A DNA stretch of 64,000 nucleotides from NCBI GenBank assembly GCA_009741485.1, contig CM019214.1:27418081-27482080 (forward strand), written 5' to 3'. Both the position numbers and the translations under genes were made by a program. Source of the stretch: Malurus cyaneus samueli (lineage: Eukaryota > Chordata > Aves > Passeriformes > Maluridae). Positions within the stretch are counted from its first letter, which is position 1. Each line of letters starts with the position of its first letter. Under the pieces are notes generated by a model. It was given only the letters and a program-made list of their open reading frames with translations. It had not been told where the DNA came from and ran no database searches. This document shows positions 1 through 13,300 of the stretch, in pieces.

Positions 1-2380
1 TATTACCTAGACAAATGTTCTAAATACCTAATCATTAAGCAAATCTACTCTCATGGTGATTTCAGTGGAAGTTAAATTAGATGTATATAGCCCTTAAACA
101 GTCACTGACAAGCAAAGAGTAACCCACCATCCAAAGAAAGTATATAAATTAATATAACATTTTTCACCCGTATGGAATATATTTTCTTGTATTTCTTGCT
201 ATTGTAATCAATAATTTTACTTCTTAGTTAAAGGTTTATAGTTCACATTTAAACATGGAAGTGCTCTGAAAATCAGCTGGTGAAAAAACAGAACAATTTA
301 TTTTATTTATTTCCTTTAAACAACAGAAGAGAATGCAAAGAAATGTTTTTGCAACATATTTTGCACCAGGCTGTGGCACTGGCCCACAAATTCCACCATT
401 TGCATTTTTGTTGGTAAACTAATGAAAGATCACTGAGCTGTGATAGTTTGCAGCTCAAACAAACCAAAAGCATTTATGTATGAGATGTATCCGTGGCTTT
501 CATGCACTGCTTTATCAGTAGGAGTTAACAAGGAGAGCCATGGTTTCCCTGTGCAGAGCCAACATTCCACTCATTCCAGTGGAGAGTAATGCTACTGAGG
601 TTATGGACATCTCTTCTGATGTTTCAAGCTTCAATTAGAGATACTGTTGGCAGGCAGCAAAAGCCTGAGCAGTATAAAAGGCACAGAAACTGATATAGGA
701 GCTTAAATTAATAAAGGGTTTCATTCCATTGTATTAACCCCTCCTTTTGGCAGTGAATTCATGGAGCTCCCTGTTGCTGCAGTGACAGACTCCAGCAGCA
801 AAACTGAGCAGACACTCTTTGTGTACAATGTGCACCTTCGAGTTTAAAATGAGGGACATCACAGTGCAAAAATCAGGGACAGGCACAAGATACAGGCATG
901 GATTTATGTGGGAGCAGGAAGATCATTTTGGCAGCAAGTTTTACCTATAAGCCAACCACAAGGTGATAAAGATTAAACATATTTGTCAATAGTCATTGAT
1001 GAAAGCCAAATACTGTATTGCTTAGAGAAAATCCACACTTGGACTGCTGGCAGCAGAACCCATCCTCAAGGAAGGCTGATTTAGGGAGCTCACCTGTGTA
1101 CAGCATTATGCCACGACCCTGAGTAACCTGGCAAATGTTAGTCCCTTTTCCTCTCCATGTCCTCTGCACAGACTTGGAATCAAATATCCTCCCTGCAGGG
1201 AGCTCTGTGAATGTGTTTTGTGTATTGTTTTAATTTTAGTACTTGGCTGGTAGTATGTTCACAGCAGTAGTAGTAGTATAAACAAAATTAAAAGGCCACC
1301 TTCCATCTCGGAGGAAAACAAAACAAAAATACCCTGAACAATGAGCTGAGGTGAAATAAATTCTGCAGACCATGAAGATACTATTTGTATGAAATTACAA
1401 GCAACTTGATGATTCACAAACCTATTTCCCTCAACTTCCAAGAGCAGGTGTGTTTAATATGTCAAGATACTAACCATACCTTCTAAATCTGTTGTCCTTA
1501 TTCCAGCATGCTGACAGTAAAATTGGGGAAGAAAACAAAAATTAAGGCTTCTGTAATTGTCGTGGTATGAGAATGCCAAGAAGGACAGGAATAAATTGAA
1601 GTTGATAGATTTCTGAAATAGATTGAAGCTCTGCCAAAACGTTATAACTTAGAGAGAAAGGGAGAGGTACTTCTAATACAGTGTGAGAGATTCTTTTAAC
1701 CAGAAAAGGCATTAGTCAGTGAGAAATGTCTTATTAAATTTAAGGCTTTATCCCTCTTTTCCGTAAAAAGCGGAAGCAGAGTGCCAGATTCCTGTCCCTG
1801 CTAATGTTCAGTGATACAAGCAGCAAAATATCAATCAGAACTTCAGGTTTCCTGTAATGTTTAAAGCCTTTAGGCCTCGAAAGAGATGCCAAAGGAGACT
1901 ATTGCTCTCTTCACTTTTTGGACAGACTTTGGCCTATTCCTGCAGTCCTTGACTCAGGCAAGACTCCTGGTAGCACCAGAATGCCAGCCATGCTCATCCT
2001 GAGGGCTGAGCTAAGGTAGATCAGAACAGCTCCTGTCCTTGGGGGATCAGGTCCCTCTTTGCTAACAGGACATGTGTGAGAGGCAGAACATTTGCCTGGG
2101 GAAAGAAAAAATTTCTTCCTGTCACATAAACAAAGTGCCAGCAGCCAGATATCACCTTAAAAAAATTACAAAATGTGAAATGCTTGGAGACAAAACAAGA
2201 TTAATTACTTTTTTTTTTGGTGGATGGGGGAGGAATAGAGCTAGAAAATGACTGCAGAAAGCTTTTAAGCCTTAACTTCTAGCAAATAATTGGCAGCAAA
2301 TGTCTAACAATTTATACGAGGGAATAAAAATATTCATTGTGTATGTATGTGTGCTGGCTTTGAACACCACGGTCACCCTC
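1..2380. other. Non-coding stretch, no gene seen
   Basis: AT-rich sequence without a supportable gene. The only open frame of note is 60 codons on the minus strand, and its carboxyl end is a short run of leucines encoded by an (AGT)n-type microsatellite near 1265-1276. I saw no recognisable repeat family. Runs of T such as the one near 2208-2218 are ordinary simple sequence. Intron and intergenic DNA cannot be told apart here. Confidence 0.6.
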
Positions 2381-2483
2381 CAGCTTAGGGGCTGTTTACA
2401 TCTGCCAGGCAGCAGCGGGAGCTGGCAGAGCCCTCACTGCTCATTGTGTGTGAGCCCAGCCAGGGAGCAGAGCCAAGGCTCCT

Positions 2484-2568
2484 GCTCGGCTCTCCCCAGC
2501 AGCCACAGGCAGCAGAGATAAAAATGCAGCTCGGCTCTCCCCAGCTCCCTTGCAGAGATAAAAATGCT
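2484..2568. repeat. Imperfect tandem duplication, about 45 bp, two copies
   Basis: Two adjacent copies begin with GCTCGGCTCTCCCCAGC (at 2484 and 2529) and end with GCAGAGATAAAAATGC. The first copy carries about 5 extra bases in the middle. The duplication sits in a locally GC-rich patch (about 2380-2690) that contrasts with the AT-rich flanks. Overlapping short open frames run through it on both strands, but none resembles a known protein. Slippage or a small local duplication is the simplest explanation. Confidence 0.85.
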
Positions 2569-2689
2569 CTCCCTACCTGCTGCCTGAGCCCAGAAGGGTG
2601 CGGAGCTCAGCTTCAGATGGGAGCTCGTCCCAGCCCTGCACAGCCTCTTGTGTGACTCCTGTGACTGCCACTGCACTGTCTGCTAGGCG

Positions 2690-5160
2690 CTCTTGGACAA
2701 AATCTGATAGATTTCACTCAAAATTGTCAATGCCTCAAAGCCTCAGCCTGTGATTTACTGGCTTTTGGTATATTACTGCAGTCCTTACATGCAAAGCAAA
2801 ATAAGATTATCAGACGATTGTCTTCGGCTGTTGTCTCTGAAGAAAAAAAAAAATACTAACAACCAAACCCCTGAAAGTCTGGTGGACTGGTTTATTGTCA
2901 TTTAGAAAAAAAATAAAAAAATCCCAAACAGCTCTTATTCGAGGGAAAAATTAAAAACTTTGTCTTGCAAGGCTGTAGCAGAGGTAGAAAGTGGTAGTAC
3001 CTGAAGGAAAAGGTGCTCAGCTCAGCCCCCCTGGTGCAGTGGCTCCACTGGTTCCACAGTTTGCTTTGCTGTATTTCCTTCCAGTGACAGACAGGGAGTT
3101 GCTGGATTTGCCAGAGCCACCCTCACCTGGGCTGTGTAGGGAAGCACACAGGGCACTGTGCAGCAGAGAATAGGGAAGAATAGAGGGAGAAAAAGCCTCT
3201 CGAGCATGGGGGAGGAAGCTGGAAAAGGCAAGCTCGTTCTCTGCCTTTAAGGCACCCAAGAGAGCTGTATGGGGTGTATGAGGTAGCACTGGAGAGGAAA
3301 CTTTGACAGCAAACAAAACCCATTGACCAGAGCCCAATTTCAGCAACAGAGCCCACCACACTAACAGGGACGTGTGAATGAATCTCCCTCTTCCTTTCCC
3401 AGGGCATGTTAGAAAAACCTTACTTTTATCTACCTGCAAGTCATTTTTAGATGTTGTCCATGACCACTAGAATTCAATCCATTAGCATATTTATGAACTA
3501 AAGCAGTAATAAAAATAAATATGTTGTACCTGGAAACATGGAGCAGCTGGGGTCCAGCTCCATCAACATGAATGCACTTTGTCAACAGATTTACAGTGTA
3601 TCATAAAATCCACAGTGACAAACTTACCTCCCTCAGTTCACTCAATACATTGATCCTGAGCAAACACGACTATTCAGAAAGCTGTGGCTTTTTTTTACGA
3701 ACATGATGGTTTGTAATTCAGATGTATGGACTTTTAAATGAGTCAATGGGACTATATTTGCGTTTTGCAAGTGGAAGATGAAATCGTGGCATCAGGTCCA
3801 TAATTATCACTCTCTCCATTCTTGATTCAAATTTGATTTTTGCTCTCATTCTTTCAAATCTCCAAGGGAATTTCTCTTGGGCACAAAAATGCTGTCAAAT
3901 TATATTTTTACTGACCTGTTTATTTTATTTGGGTAAGTCCTCTGCAAGCAAGATATGAAAAATCATTTTTAAACTCACCAGGAAATGAGGTGAAGAAGGG
4001 TGAGTTACAACTGAGATTTTCACAGCTTTTAAAGGATATCTGTATTTAGAACCATAAAAAAAAATTAAGTTAGATTTCAAGACTGTTACTAGAAAAATGT
4101 GAAATTGTAATGAGTCTTTATATTACTCACAGCACACAAATACAACAGTCAAGAATCAAGCAAAAATGAATGACATTTGTTTAAACATCAAATTTTACCT
4201 GTGATAATTTTGGAGTTCTTTATATTTACATCTGTTTCAAAGCCTTGGGCATTTTTAATAATGATGAATATTAAGAAACTTGTAATAAAAAAATGGACAA
4301 TCTTCTATGCTTAAGGGAAATTTATAATGTTGAAGAAAACCAAAAAGTTACAAAGCTTGGTAAAGTGAAGTATTATCTAAAGTTTTGGAATTGTGGAGTA
4401 AGTTGAGCATTAGAAGGTTCTTTGTGATAAGAGATAATTTGGAACTCTCATCACCAAAAATGCTGATGTCACATTTCAGTCTAAAAAGCTTCATTCTGTT
4501 GGTTTTGGGTTTGTCTATAAAATAATTTAGAGCAGAGTACACTGCAGAAAGTGTTTGAACTGAAACATGATTAATAAAAAGTTTTGTGATTTGTTTTTGT
4601 GAGTAACCTTAGGGATAAATTAAGTCTGGTGCATTTCAGAGCTCAGCCATGCTTTATAAGCGCAGTGAGTGAGAAATCTCATGGAAGCAGAAAAGTTCAT
4701 CCTGCTCCTGTGGAGTTTCTGATGTTCTGATGGCAACAGGGAGGAAAACAGAGAAGGTCAAAAGCTCTTTGCCCTGAGGCATTTCTGGGGAATGAAAACT
4801 GTGCTAGTAGTAAGCTCCTTCCAAGTTCCACAGGTTTCTGCACCTTTACCTCTGAGAGCAAATCTTTCAGAGTGCAGGAAAAATAAGTTTGAAACAGAAA
4901 ATAAAACTCCTTGAGCTATCTGAATCCTTCATTCAGTATGTAGACAAAAAGATAATTTTTAATTAGGTAGTGAATGACATTAGCAAATGGATAAATGGGA
5001 GTGAATGAGTGATGAGACAATGAGTAAGGGAGGAAGGAATGACTGGTAGGTGTGATTTGAAAGGACATAGCCCAGAGCTATTTTACAGCCTTAACAGGAC
5101 TCTCTAGGAAAAGAAGAAAAGAAGCAGAAGAAGCACCTGAGTCACCTGCACCATCAGCTG
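2690..5160. other. Non-coding stretch, no gene seen
   Basis: No gene is supported. Overlapping minus-strand open frames at 3017-3439 (140, 94 and 69 codons in different frames) have low-complexity, unrecognisable translations. A short stretch near 4980-5045 is rich in related GAATG/GATGAG words and looks like decayed simple sequence. The rest is unique-looking AT-rich DNA. Confidence 0.55.
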
Positions 5161-5167
5161 TTGTCAA

Positions 5168-5256
5168 ATTTTTCTCTGGTTTTTTCCTTTCTTTTCTTCT
5201 TGGGTTTTTTTGGGAGTTTTGGGGTGTGTTTTGGTTTGGTGGTTTTTTTTTTTTTT
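5168..5256. repeat. T/G-rich low-complexity tract ending in T14
   Basis: The plus strand is almost entirely T and G with some C. It includes three runs of three or more G (5202-5204, 5212-5214, 5221-5224) separated by T-rich loops, and it ends in fourteen T (5243-5256). There is no fourth G-run of three, so it does not meet the usual G-quadruplex pattern. Read on the minus strand it is an A-rich tract, but no retrocopy body is recognisable beside it. Confidence 0.85.
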
Positions 5257-5670
5257 AGCATCAGCATCTTTGATGCAATGATTATACCAAATAGGCCTCT
5301 GGAATAAGCTGTCAGCCCTAAATCCAGTCCCTCTAGAACTTACCTATTTGCTTGTCTGGGAACTCATAAATTCTGAATGGAGCTTCTAGATACACACATG
5401 GACACCTCCAGCTCCAATAAACTTACATCTCAATTTCTAAAAAAGCTCAGGCTTGTGTTCAGGCCAGTTTAGCTGTGATGGCTGAGGCAGCACTCACCGC
5501 TATCCCATCCATCTCCCAGCAGTGGCTGAGCAGGACAGATCCCTGAATTTCCTTTGTTTACAGTTTGTCCAACAGTCAGAAACTGGTGATGGAGGTATGT
5601 GAATGCTGATCTTACAGTTATGTATCATGCTGGAAATTGCAGCAGTAGAGGATTGGATGTCAACCCCATT

Positions 5671-5760
5671 TAAATAACTTATAATTATATTGTAAAATTT
5701 TATTATATATGTATATTATAATTATATAATATTGTTATTATATTATATAATAAATAACTT
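5671..5760. repeat. AT-only block flanked by 10-bp direct repeats
   Basis: TAAATAACTT occurs at 5671-5680 and again at 5751-5760. The roughly 70 bp between are almost pure A and T, with many short TATA/ATTA inverted words. This could be an expanded AT microsatellite. The flanking direct repeat could also be a target-site-like duplication, but no element ends are recognisable. Confidence 0.75.
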
Positions 5761-8700
5761 TTTGTTTTATGGTTGAACTTTGAGCAGTGTGCAGCTGGGA
5801 CAATGGCCACTTCCCAGCTAAATCTCTTTCAAAAAGCAGGTCAAAGCCCAGATTTGTGCAGTCTTCAGCTGAAGTCAATATACTGAAATCTTAATAAGTT
5901 TCAGGCTGTTTTGTGACTGAGAGACTCTTGCATATTACCACAGATGGCAACAACCACTTAAAACCATTTGCAGTCAGTTTTTAAAATATCGTCTGGAAAA
6001 TAATTTTGTGGGACTGGTAGTGTAAATAATCCATGTTTATCAAACATTCCCATAGGAAATCTGACTTTCTTTTCTGGCATCATTTACCTGTAGTATTACT
6101 TACTAGGGACTGTAAAGAAGTGCATCACAACAGTATCTGAAAACAGTGTGGCATACTGAAAATGTCCAAATCTTTCAGTGTTCTCCAAAGTATGGAAAAT
6201 GACGGTTTTTATCTTAGCCTTGTTTTTCTTCTATACTGTTGACAACCTGAAGCAGACTGTAACCTCCTCTATAGCCATATAACTTACACAGAAATCTCTA
6301 AAGAACCTAAATGATCCAGAAATTCCACTGCCAAAGGTAACACCTGTCCCTTCTGCATCTAGGTCTAATTTAAGGAGATTTCAGGCCTTCAGAGAATAAG
6401 ATTTCTGTATAAACGTGGGCAATGAGGCACAATGAATTTAAAAACAAAAGGAGAGTAACATTTAGTTAAAAGCACTTTTGGATAAGGCTACTTGTTTCTC
6501 GATACCCACGACAAGCTCTGTAGTTTGGCATATCTCCTGCTGCTGCTGCTTGTAGGAAAAGAGATTTTAAAATTATGACAATACAAGGATGAATAAAAAA
6601 TATTTGCGACTCAGGACAAAAGTTAACATGAGACGCTTGGCAATTCTGAGAATAAAGATTTAAATAGAATCTGACAAAGACCCCCAAACACAACACTGTA
6701 AACTGCTAGTATTACATGTTTTGGACTACCACAAATCTTTATAAAGCATGGGGCAATGACACTGCACAGAGGTAAAGTGAGGATGAAATCACAGCTGCTC
6801 CAGCTTTATTGCTTGTTCAGTGCTCTTCAGTAACAGTGACTGCAGACCCCTCTGCGGAAAAGTGGAGAGGAAAATACAGGGAGTTTCGTCACATTAGTCA
6901 ACAGTGAAATGAAAGTCTTTAAATCTCTCTCTTTTGTTGATTTTTATGACCTTGTTACCTCACCAATGCTTACAGTAGGGAGTACCATGTAAAGCATAGT
7001 TGCTCTCTGGAAACAGCACTGTTACATGGGTAAGGTGTTTTCCTAAGAAAGCCACTCTGGCAATCGTCCTGTTACAAAGCATCCCAGTGAAAATAAATAG
7101 AAATCCACAGCTTACCAGGAAAAAGAAAAAAAATCCATTCTGCTACTTGTGCTCTGCTACCTCCATAAGCAAGAAAACAGAGTACGAAACAAGTCTTCTT
7201 GTGACGCACAGTTCAGTATGGTTGAAGTGTTACAATGTGCTGCTTGAGTCATAACTGACAGGGTGCCAGCCTTACATTTGTTAGAGCAAACAGAACTCAG
7301 CTTTAAATTTCCACGCTGTTACACAACTCTGCTATTACTCAAAGGACTACTTGTACTCAAACAATAAAGGCCATCTACTTTCCTGTTAGTGTGCTGATAT
7401 AATTATCTCTACTACAGGCACATTTTCATGCACACACATGCATTTAAATACACACATACATTGCAGTATTTTAACTGCTCTAAGGGGGTGCTCACTCCTT
7501 GGCCTTCAAGGATCTTTCCCGGTTTTTAAAGAAGTATGAGACTTGAGATTGCTGCAGCTCATGAGGGAAGACGCGGCCAGGTAGTCCAGCTAATGGTGTG
7601 ATTCAATTCCCTGCCATTCTCAGTAGTCAGCAGCATGCACACACTGATAAGTCAGAAAGCAACTGCCACATTTGCTGGTGCCATCACAACTTGTCTCTCA
7701 CTTCCATTAACCAGGCATTAGCACAGTCATTGCACTTTCCAGGTCTCTGTTGGCTTTGTGGGAGATGCCCACTGATAGCAGAGTGTACAGAAAAAATACC
7801 TGCAGTAAGAGTGTTTGGAGGACTGTTAGCAAACACATTACTACTGAGAGAAAGTTGGGTTCCAGCTTTCATTGGACACCAGGTTCCTTTGCAGTCGCCT
7901 AGGGTGTGTCTCCAGGAAATCCCAGGAAATAGTTGTGCCTGGGTGTCACCAGTGTGGTCAGAAGGCAGCACAAATGGACAGAGCCTCCTGAAACCCAGGC
8001 AGGGCTGGCCATGGGGCAGTGCCAGCCTTTAGATGCTGCAGCAACCAGCCTGCTTCCATTCAGAGCCTGGACTGAGATAGCAGTGCTATTCTAGTTGAGT
8101 TCATCAGAGCAAATCATATGACTAATGATTGATTAATCATTCAAGTATTTATCACTTCAGTATAATTTCTGCATACTGTTACTGGGGTTGCACCTTCACT
8201 GGTGCGGCTCAGGCGTGATTGGATCTGACACTTGGGGAGCATCTTTCAGCAAAGAGCTTAAAGAGCTTGAGAGCCTGAATACCGACGACAGGTGAGGCTG
8301 CTGTTGGCTTGGAGCAAGCAGGGGAACAAGGTACAACAGCTGTGAGAGAAAGCAGAGGCCACACAATTTGATATCGTCTCCAGACTGCCCCTTGAGGTCA
8401 TCCCTGCAGAGCCAGGGCTCTTCATCCCCATGTCAGGAGAAGGGAAGGAGTTTGGTGGAAGGGACTGTGGCCAAAGGGCCTGAACTGGACTGGCCCCAGG
8501 CATGTGCTGCCCTGGCAGTGATGTGATACTGCCTGCACAGCCCCTGCAAATGCTCTCCTCAGGTGGCTGCGCTCCAACTTTCCACCTTCCACCAGCACTT
8601 CCCCACGCAAGCAGACAAACACTTGGGACATCTTTCCTTAAGGAATCCAAGGGAGTTTGTGCCTCACCTACTCCAACAGGACAGAAGTGAAGTATAAAGC

Positions 8701-10149
8701 AAATTGAGAGGTAGTCAAATGATGGTATGTCCTGACTCACAGCATCCCAAGCTCATTTTTGTCCTTTATGTTTTTCAATCCAAATGCTAGTAGGCAGAAT
8801 TTCTGAGATGATTGTGTCATAGAACTTTTCCCTTGCTTCAGCTTTTGGTGCACTTTATCTTTCACCTGACTTTCCTCATGACATACCTGCTTGGGGACAA
8901 GTACTCAGTACAATGATACTCATTGTATCATACCAATATTTCTGGATTTCTCTGCAACATTTTGATCGCACAGTTGTCTCTCCTATTTCGTTTTTGTGTG
9001 TTTGTCCAGGCAAGTGAGTTGCAATCATTTCTCCAGTCGACCTCTTTCCTTAGCCTTTCCCACTAATAGCTTCTGGTTTAGGCTAGAAGACTTTTGTTCT
9101 ATCAAATGCGTATGAGTGCTGGGGGGAAGAAAGGTCTCTCTCATTTCCCTAAGACAAGCTGTGATTCTCTCAGATTAGTGCAGGGTTGGTTTTTTTTCAG
9201 AATTTGTTGCTACTGGTCTCCATGAAGACCACAATCTACCTTTCCTCTGCCTCCCTGTGAAAGCAGAGGCTGTCACAGGTGTGGAAGAGACAAGAATGTA
9301 ATACCGACAGAAGAATTACTCTGCAGCGTATTGCTGAAGGCACAAGAGAGTATTTGTGGATTCCTGTTCCTTCTCCTACTTTAGTTTTGTGGTTTTTAAA
9401 GAATAGCCATGGGTTCACATAAAGAAATTTTACCGGAATCGGGAAGAAAGCACTCCATGCTTTCAAGCCAAGGCAATACCTAAATGAGAGTCTAAAATTG
9501 CAGGCTTGGTCATATACATTTCCGTTTTTTAGAGGTTCCAATGCGTCAATTCTGTCTTTTATTTTAGCCCAGTTTTCAATAGTGCCTCCTTGTGACTCCT
9601 ATCATAGAGCAGGAAGTTTCTACCACGTTTACTGTTGACCAGTTTTGAGAAAGTATGACCATGAATAATACAGCAAATATGAAATGACAGCAAGACCCAC
9701 TTACTGTAGTAAGAAACAGGTTAGATGGCCACCAAATAAACAAGAGCAATTAATACCCCTGTCTTCCACCCCTGCCAGCTGCCTCGGAAATCCTTGGTTT
9801 TCTCTACTATTTCTCTACTACTGATATCTCATCCTCACAGGAGGAACAAAACCTCAAATTCTACCTCATTCTCTTCAGAACTGAGTCCTCTCTACTAGAT
9901 AATGTTGTGTCTCATCGCTTCAGGTCACGTTCAGACAGCAGTTACAAAGCCCATGCTCTCAAAGTGCCGTGTGGCCAGAGGGTTGTCTTTTCCCTTCAGG
10001 AACTCCCTACATAAAGACAGAGCAGGAACAAAATCCTCTGGTATGATTTAAAGGTCAGAAATCGTCAGCCCAGTGTTTGTGCACAGATAATCTCTTGCCT
10101 GGACAAGCCAACACAACGCACAGAGAGGGCAGTGCCATGGTTACTCTCC
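5761..10149. other. Non-coding stretch, no gene seen
   Basis: No supported gene. The longest open frames in the window lie here (8258-8740 minus, 160 codons; 7598-8032 plus, 144 codons), but their translations match no family I know and are overlapped by other frames. Small structures include (CTG)n at 6538-6551, an 8-bp inverted repeat with a 3-base centre at 8909-8927 (TACAATGA/TCATTGTA) and an 11-bp near-perfect tandem pair at 9800-9821. Confidence 0.55.
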
Positions 10150-10360
10150 TACTTGAGGCTCCGGCTGGCATTTGGCATTCATCAGCTGGAAAGGAGCCAA
10201 TTATTTACCCAGTTCTCATTGTGCCTCCACGGGGATGGCACAGAGCAGCAGCACAGCCGTCCCTGCCTCTCGCCCTCCTGGCATGTGACACACGGTGCCC
10301 CGAGATGCCCCCGTCACTCGCCACACGCACACACGGCAGGCACATGACTGCACCACGGCC
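10150..10360. other. Small CpG-dense, GC-rich cluster
   Basis: By hand count there are about 11 CpG dinucleotides here, nine of them within about 100 bases (10257-10356). The rest of the window is clearly CpG-poor. The patch is also rich in CACACG words. Three open frames of 71-103 codons cross it on both strands, which GC-rich DNA gives by chance because stop codons become rarer. A small CpG island, an unmethylated regulatory element or a GC-rich unknown exon are all possible. It is shorter than a typical promoter island and no TATA box or exon structure is evident. Confidence 0.55.
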
Positions 10361-10379
10361 ACCCATCACTTGACCCAGT

Positions 10380-13300
10380 TCATGGTATCTCACAGCCATG
10401 GCAGTGACTGCACAGCCTGTACTCGCATTCCTGGGCAGACTGCTTAAGCCTGTGGACAGCAGACATTTCACAAGATATGGCATGTGCAATTTCTGCTGTG
10501 CAGGGTACGTGTGCATATTAAAATAAAGCTGCCTGTACGTGTTTGTGTGTGCTTGTCTGGGGATAACAGTGCAGAACTGGGACTGAGTCCTGGGGCAAAA
10601 GTAAGAGAAAGAAGCACTGCCCTGTGGGCATTTAAAAAAATTTGACTCTTAATGAAGTGATGATAGTCCTATTTTTAATTTGGCTTCTGTGTCTGCTCAG
10701 TAATGATTTTTCATAACGATTTATTTGCCCTGGTTTTTTACTGTGGTCTTCCTGCTAACACTTTAGGAACAATAAAAAGCCTTGGTCCTAAAATGTAATG
10801 CTTTATAGACTCTTCTGGAGAGAAATATTGAAAAGTGTCGTGGGTTAGCCAGATTTTTTTGGCTGTCTCATTTCTGCTTGTCTCGAGGCTTACTTATTAG
10901 ACATTTTCACATTCACATCCCTGGCGATGGAAGAGCTATACATTGAAAAATTTGGCACATGCATAAAGATGTGCACCAGCGTTCACTAAACATTTCCTAA
11001 GGTTGTAGCTTCTTGAATTTCATCTCCTTAATTAGCCAGATGCCTTTGAGAAGACATTTTCAGGGATCTTTTCACAGTTGACTGTTCTATCTTACAGGCT
11101 TCTCTGAAGATTAGGTTTACAGTGGGGCCACACCTGATATATCCATGTATTTCTAGACTGGTTGTCAATTAAAAGTTTTGGCCAGGTTGAAGAAGGCTCT
11201 GGTTAATAACGAACAGTAATTTTTGATGCAAAAGTCAGGTGTGAAGTAAAGCCAGCACAAGCCAGAGCATGTTGGCCTTACGTGTGAGCAGTCATTCTGA
11301 CGCTATCAAAACCCAAAATTCTTAGTGCGATGTAGGATAATCATTAGGTCTGCCTTGTCTCAGAGGCACTGTCCTCGGGGCGCTTGTGCTGCATGGTGGG
11401 AGTGCAGAATTTCTTGGAGACAAATCCAGAAGCCTTCCCCCATCCTGACAGCCTTGAAAGGTTTTGTCTAGACTAGAGAATATTTTTGGCATCATTACCC
11501 TCTTCCATTATAATTTTGCATGCAAATAATTAGAACGGTGGTGTTATAATTTCAGGTAGGCCGTGCTGCTTGTAGAGACCTGAACCAAATTCTGAGAGGC
11601 CATTGGGAGAAGAAGCTAAAATATTGAGAAGTTAGCTCAGTATCTTATAAGAAATAAAGTAAAAGCTAACATAGTTTTAAACTCAGTTCTGATTAATATA
11701 AATACTGAAAGCTGATGAAGGAATATGACCCTGTTTCACAACTGTGCCTTTGGACTGATTGGCAGCAATTGGATATACACACACGCTCACTGCTCCTTGC
11801 TTTGGGGATCATTCATTGCCACCTTTAACAGCAGAAAGTTTTTGACACTTACAAAAAGCAACGGAAGGCTCCAACAAAATACAAGGAAGATGGGTTGGTA
11901 TTGCCAATGTGCCATTCATTTCCCTTTGTACACCGTGTATGGTACAGCTCTGTGAGGCACCAAACAAGGGTCCCAAAGTGGAGTGAGGAATTAATACAGA
12001 TTAAAAAGGTGAATTTTTCCTGAGAGTTTTTCTGGGTTATGAGTTTCTCATCCTGGTTCACTGTGCAGCTGTACAATGGGAGAGCATACGGATGGGGAGA
12101 CGTGACATGTGAACACACTCTGCCACAAAAATAAATGTTCATCTAAATGGGGCCTTAGTCAATTTATCATTCAAGCAAGTAAACTAGTTCATTACATTGG
12201 ATGTGCTGTACTCAAACTATAAAAAAATCCTTATCGCCACAGTAAATATGCAAACCTGGGAACTCAAACTCGATTTATTTTTTACTTGGTACAAATACAT
12301 CTGACTTAACCATCTAGCATTGTAGATGTGCTTATAGCAACCTCACACACTCTAAACAGCTTTAAAAATGTAGAAATATAAGACTTTTTTAGAGAAATTA
12401 CTGACAGCAGATTATATGAGTAATCAAAATCTTCACACACACTACATACTTCCTTGCTGTTCCTATATTACAGAATGACTCCTCTATAAAAAGAGTCTAA
12501 TTTGGAATAGAAATTATTTCATTTTGGGATATTTAGCCTGCTTTGTAAGTAGAGTAATTATTCTGGAACATGCTCATTTACATTTTGGATGAGTGCCTGT
12601 AGAATGCCTCAGAGGAATAATTAGTTTGGAAGAGCTATTCTGATCAATTTCTGCATCTGAGGCCCTGCAGACCGTATGTGTCACCAAAGGCAGCCCAGAA
12701 CTCCACAAAATACTAATTGAGGCCTTTGACTTAAAAGATTTCAGCACCATTTGATGTAATATTTAGAATTAACTATTTGTCATGAAAAAAACACAGTTAT
12801 CACACTTTGAGGACATTACTAATAAGCCAGTTAAGCACAGTATATAATCATTAAGTGTCTGGTTGAGTGCAATACAGAGGAAATGTATTTGCCTACAATA
12901 TGCCATCAGCACCTTTGTGGTCCCCATGTCCGCTGCTCAACTGAAACTCATCAGGAAGATTAATCTGCTCCTTGGTGTCAGCACCAGGCTTTTACTGGGG
13001 TGGGCAACAAGCTAAGTGACAAATCCAGACCAAGTTCTTTTCTTCATCACAGCACCTTTGGGATGCCAAGCCAAAAGCCCACAGTAGAAATGTCCACCAG
13101 CACAGCACCAGGAGTGATGGACTTTCTGGGCTCAGTAATGCTCACTCGCAGCCTGTCACTCACTGCCTGATATCTGTCAAGGAACAAGACCAGTAGGATG
13201 ATTCCTAGATTATTGGTGCTGTCAGAAAATGTTAAGACTTTGTATACAGTGAGTGTATCTCTTCATTGCTAACATGGCTCACATCATTTCTTCCCACAGG

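Noticed and set aside
3017..3439. 140-codon minus-strand open frame with nested shorter frames
   Set aside because: Several frames are open over the same bases because stop codons are locally sparse. No domain is evident.
7598..8032. 144-codon plus-strand open frame
   Set aside because: Unrecognised translation, overlapped by a 95-codon frame on the other strand. Treated as chance.
8258..8740. Longest open frame, 160 codons on the minus strand
   Set aside because: The translation shows no recognisable domain, it overlaps other frames on both strands, and length alone is not remarkable across 64 kb in six frames.
12740..12765. A word resembling a miR-29-like sequence (AGCACCATTTGA)
   Set aside because: The match stops after about a dozen bases and there is no flanking hairpin of pre-miRNA length.
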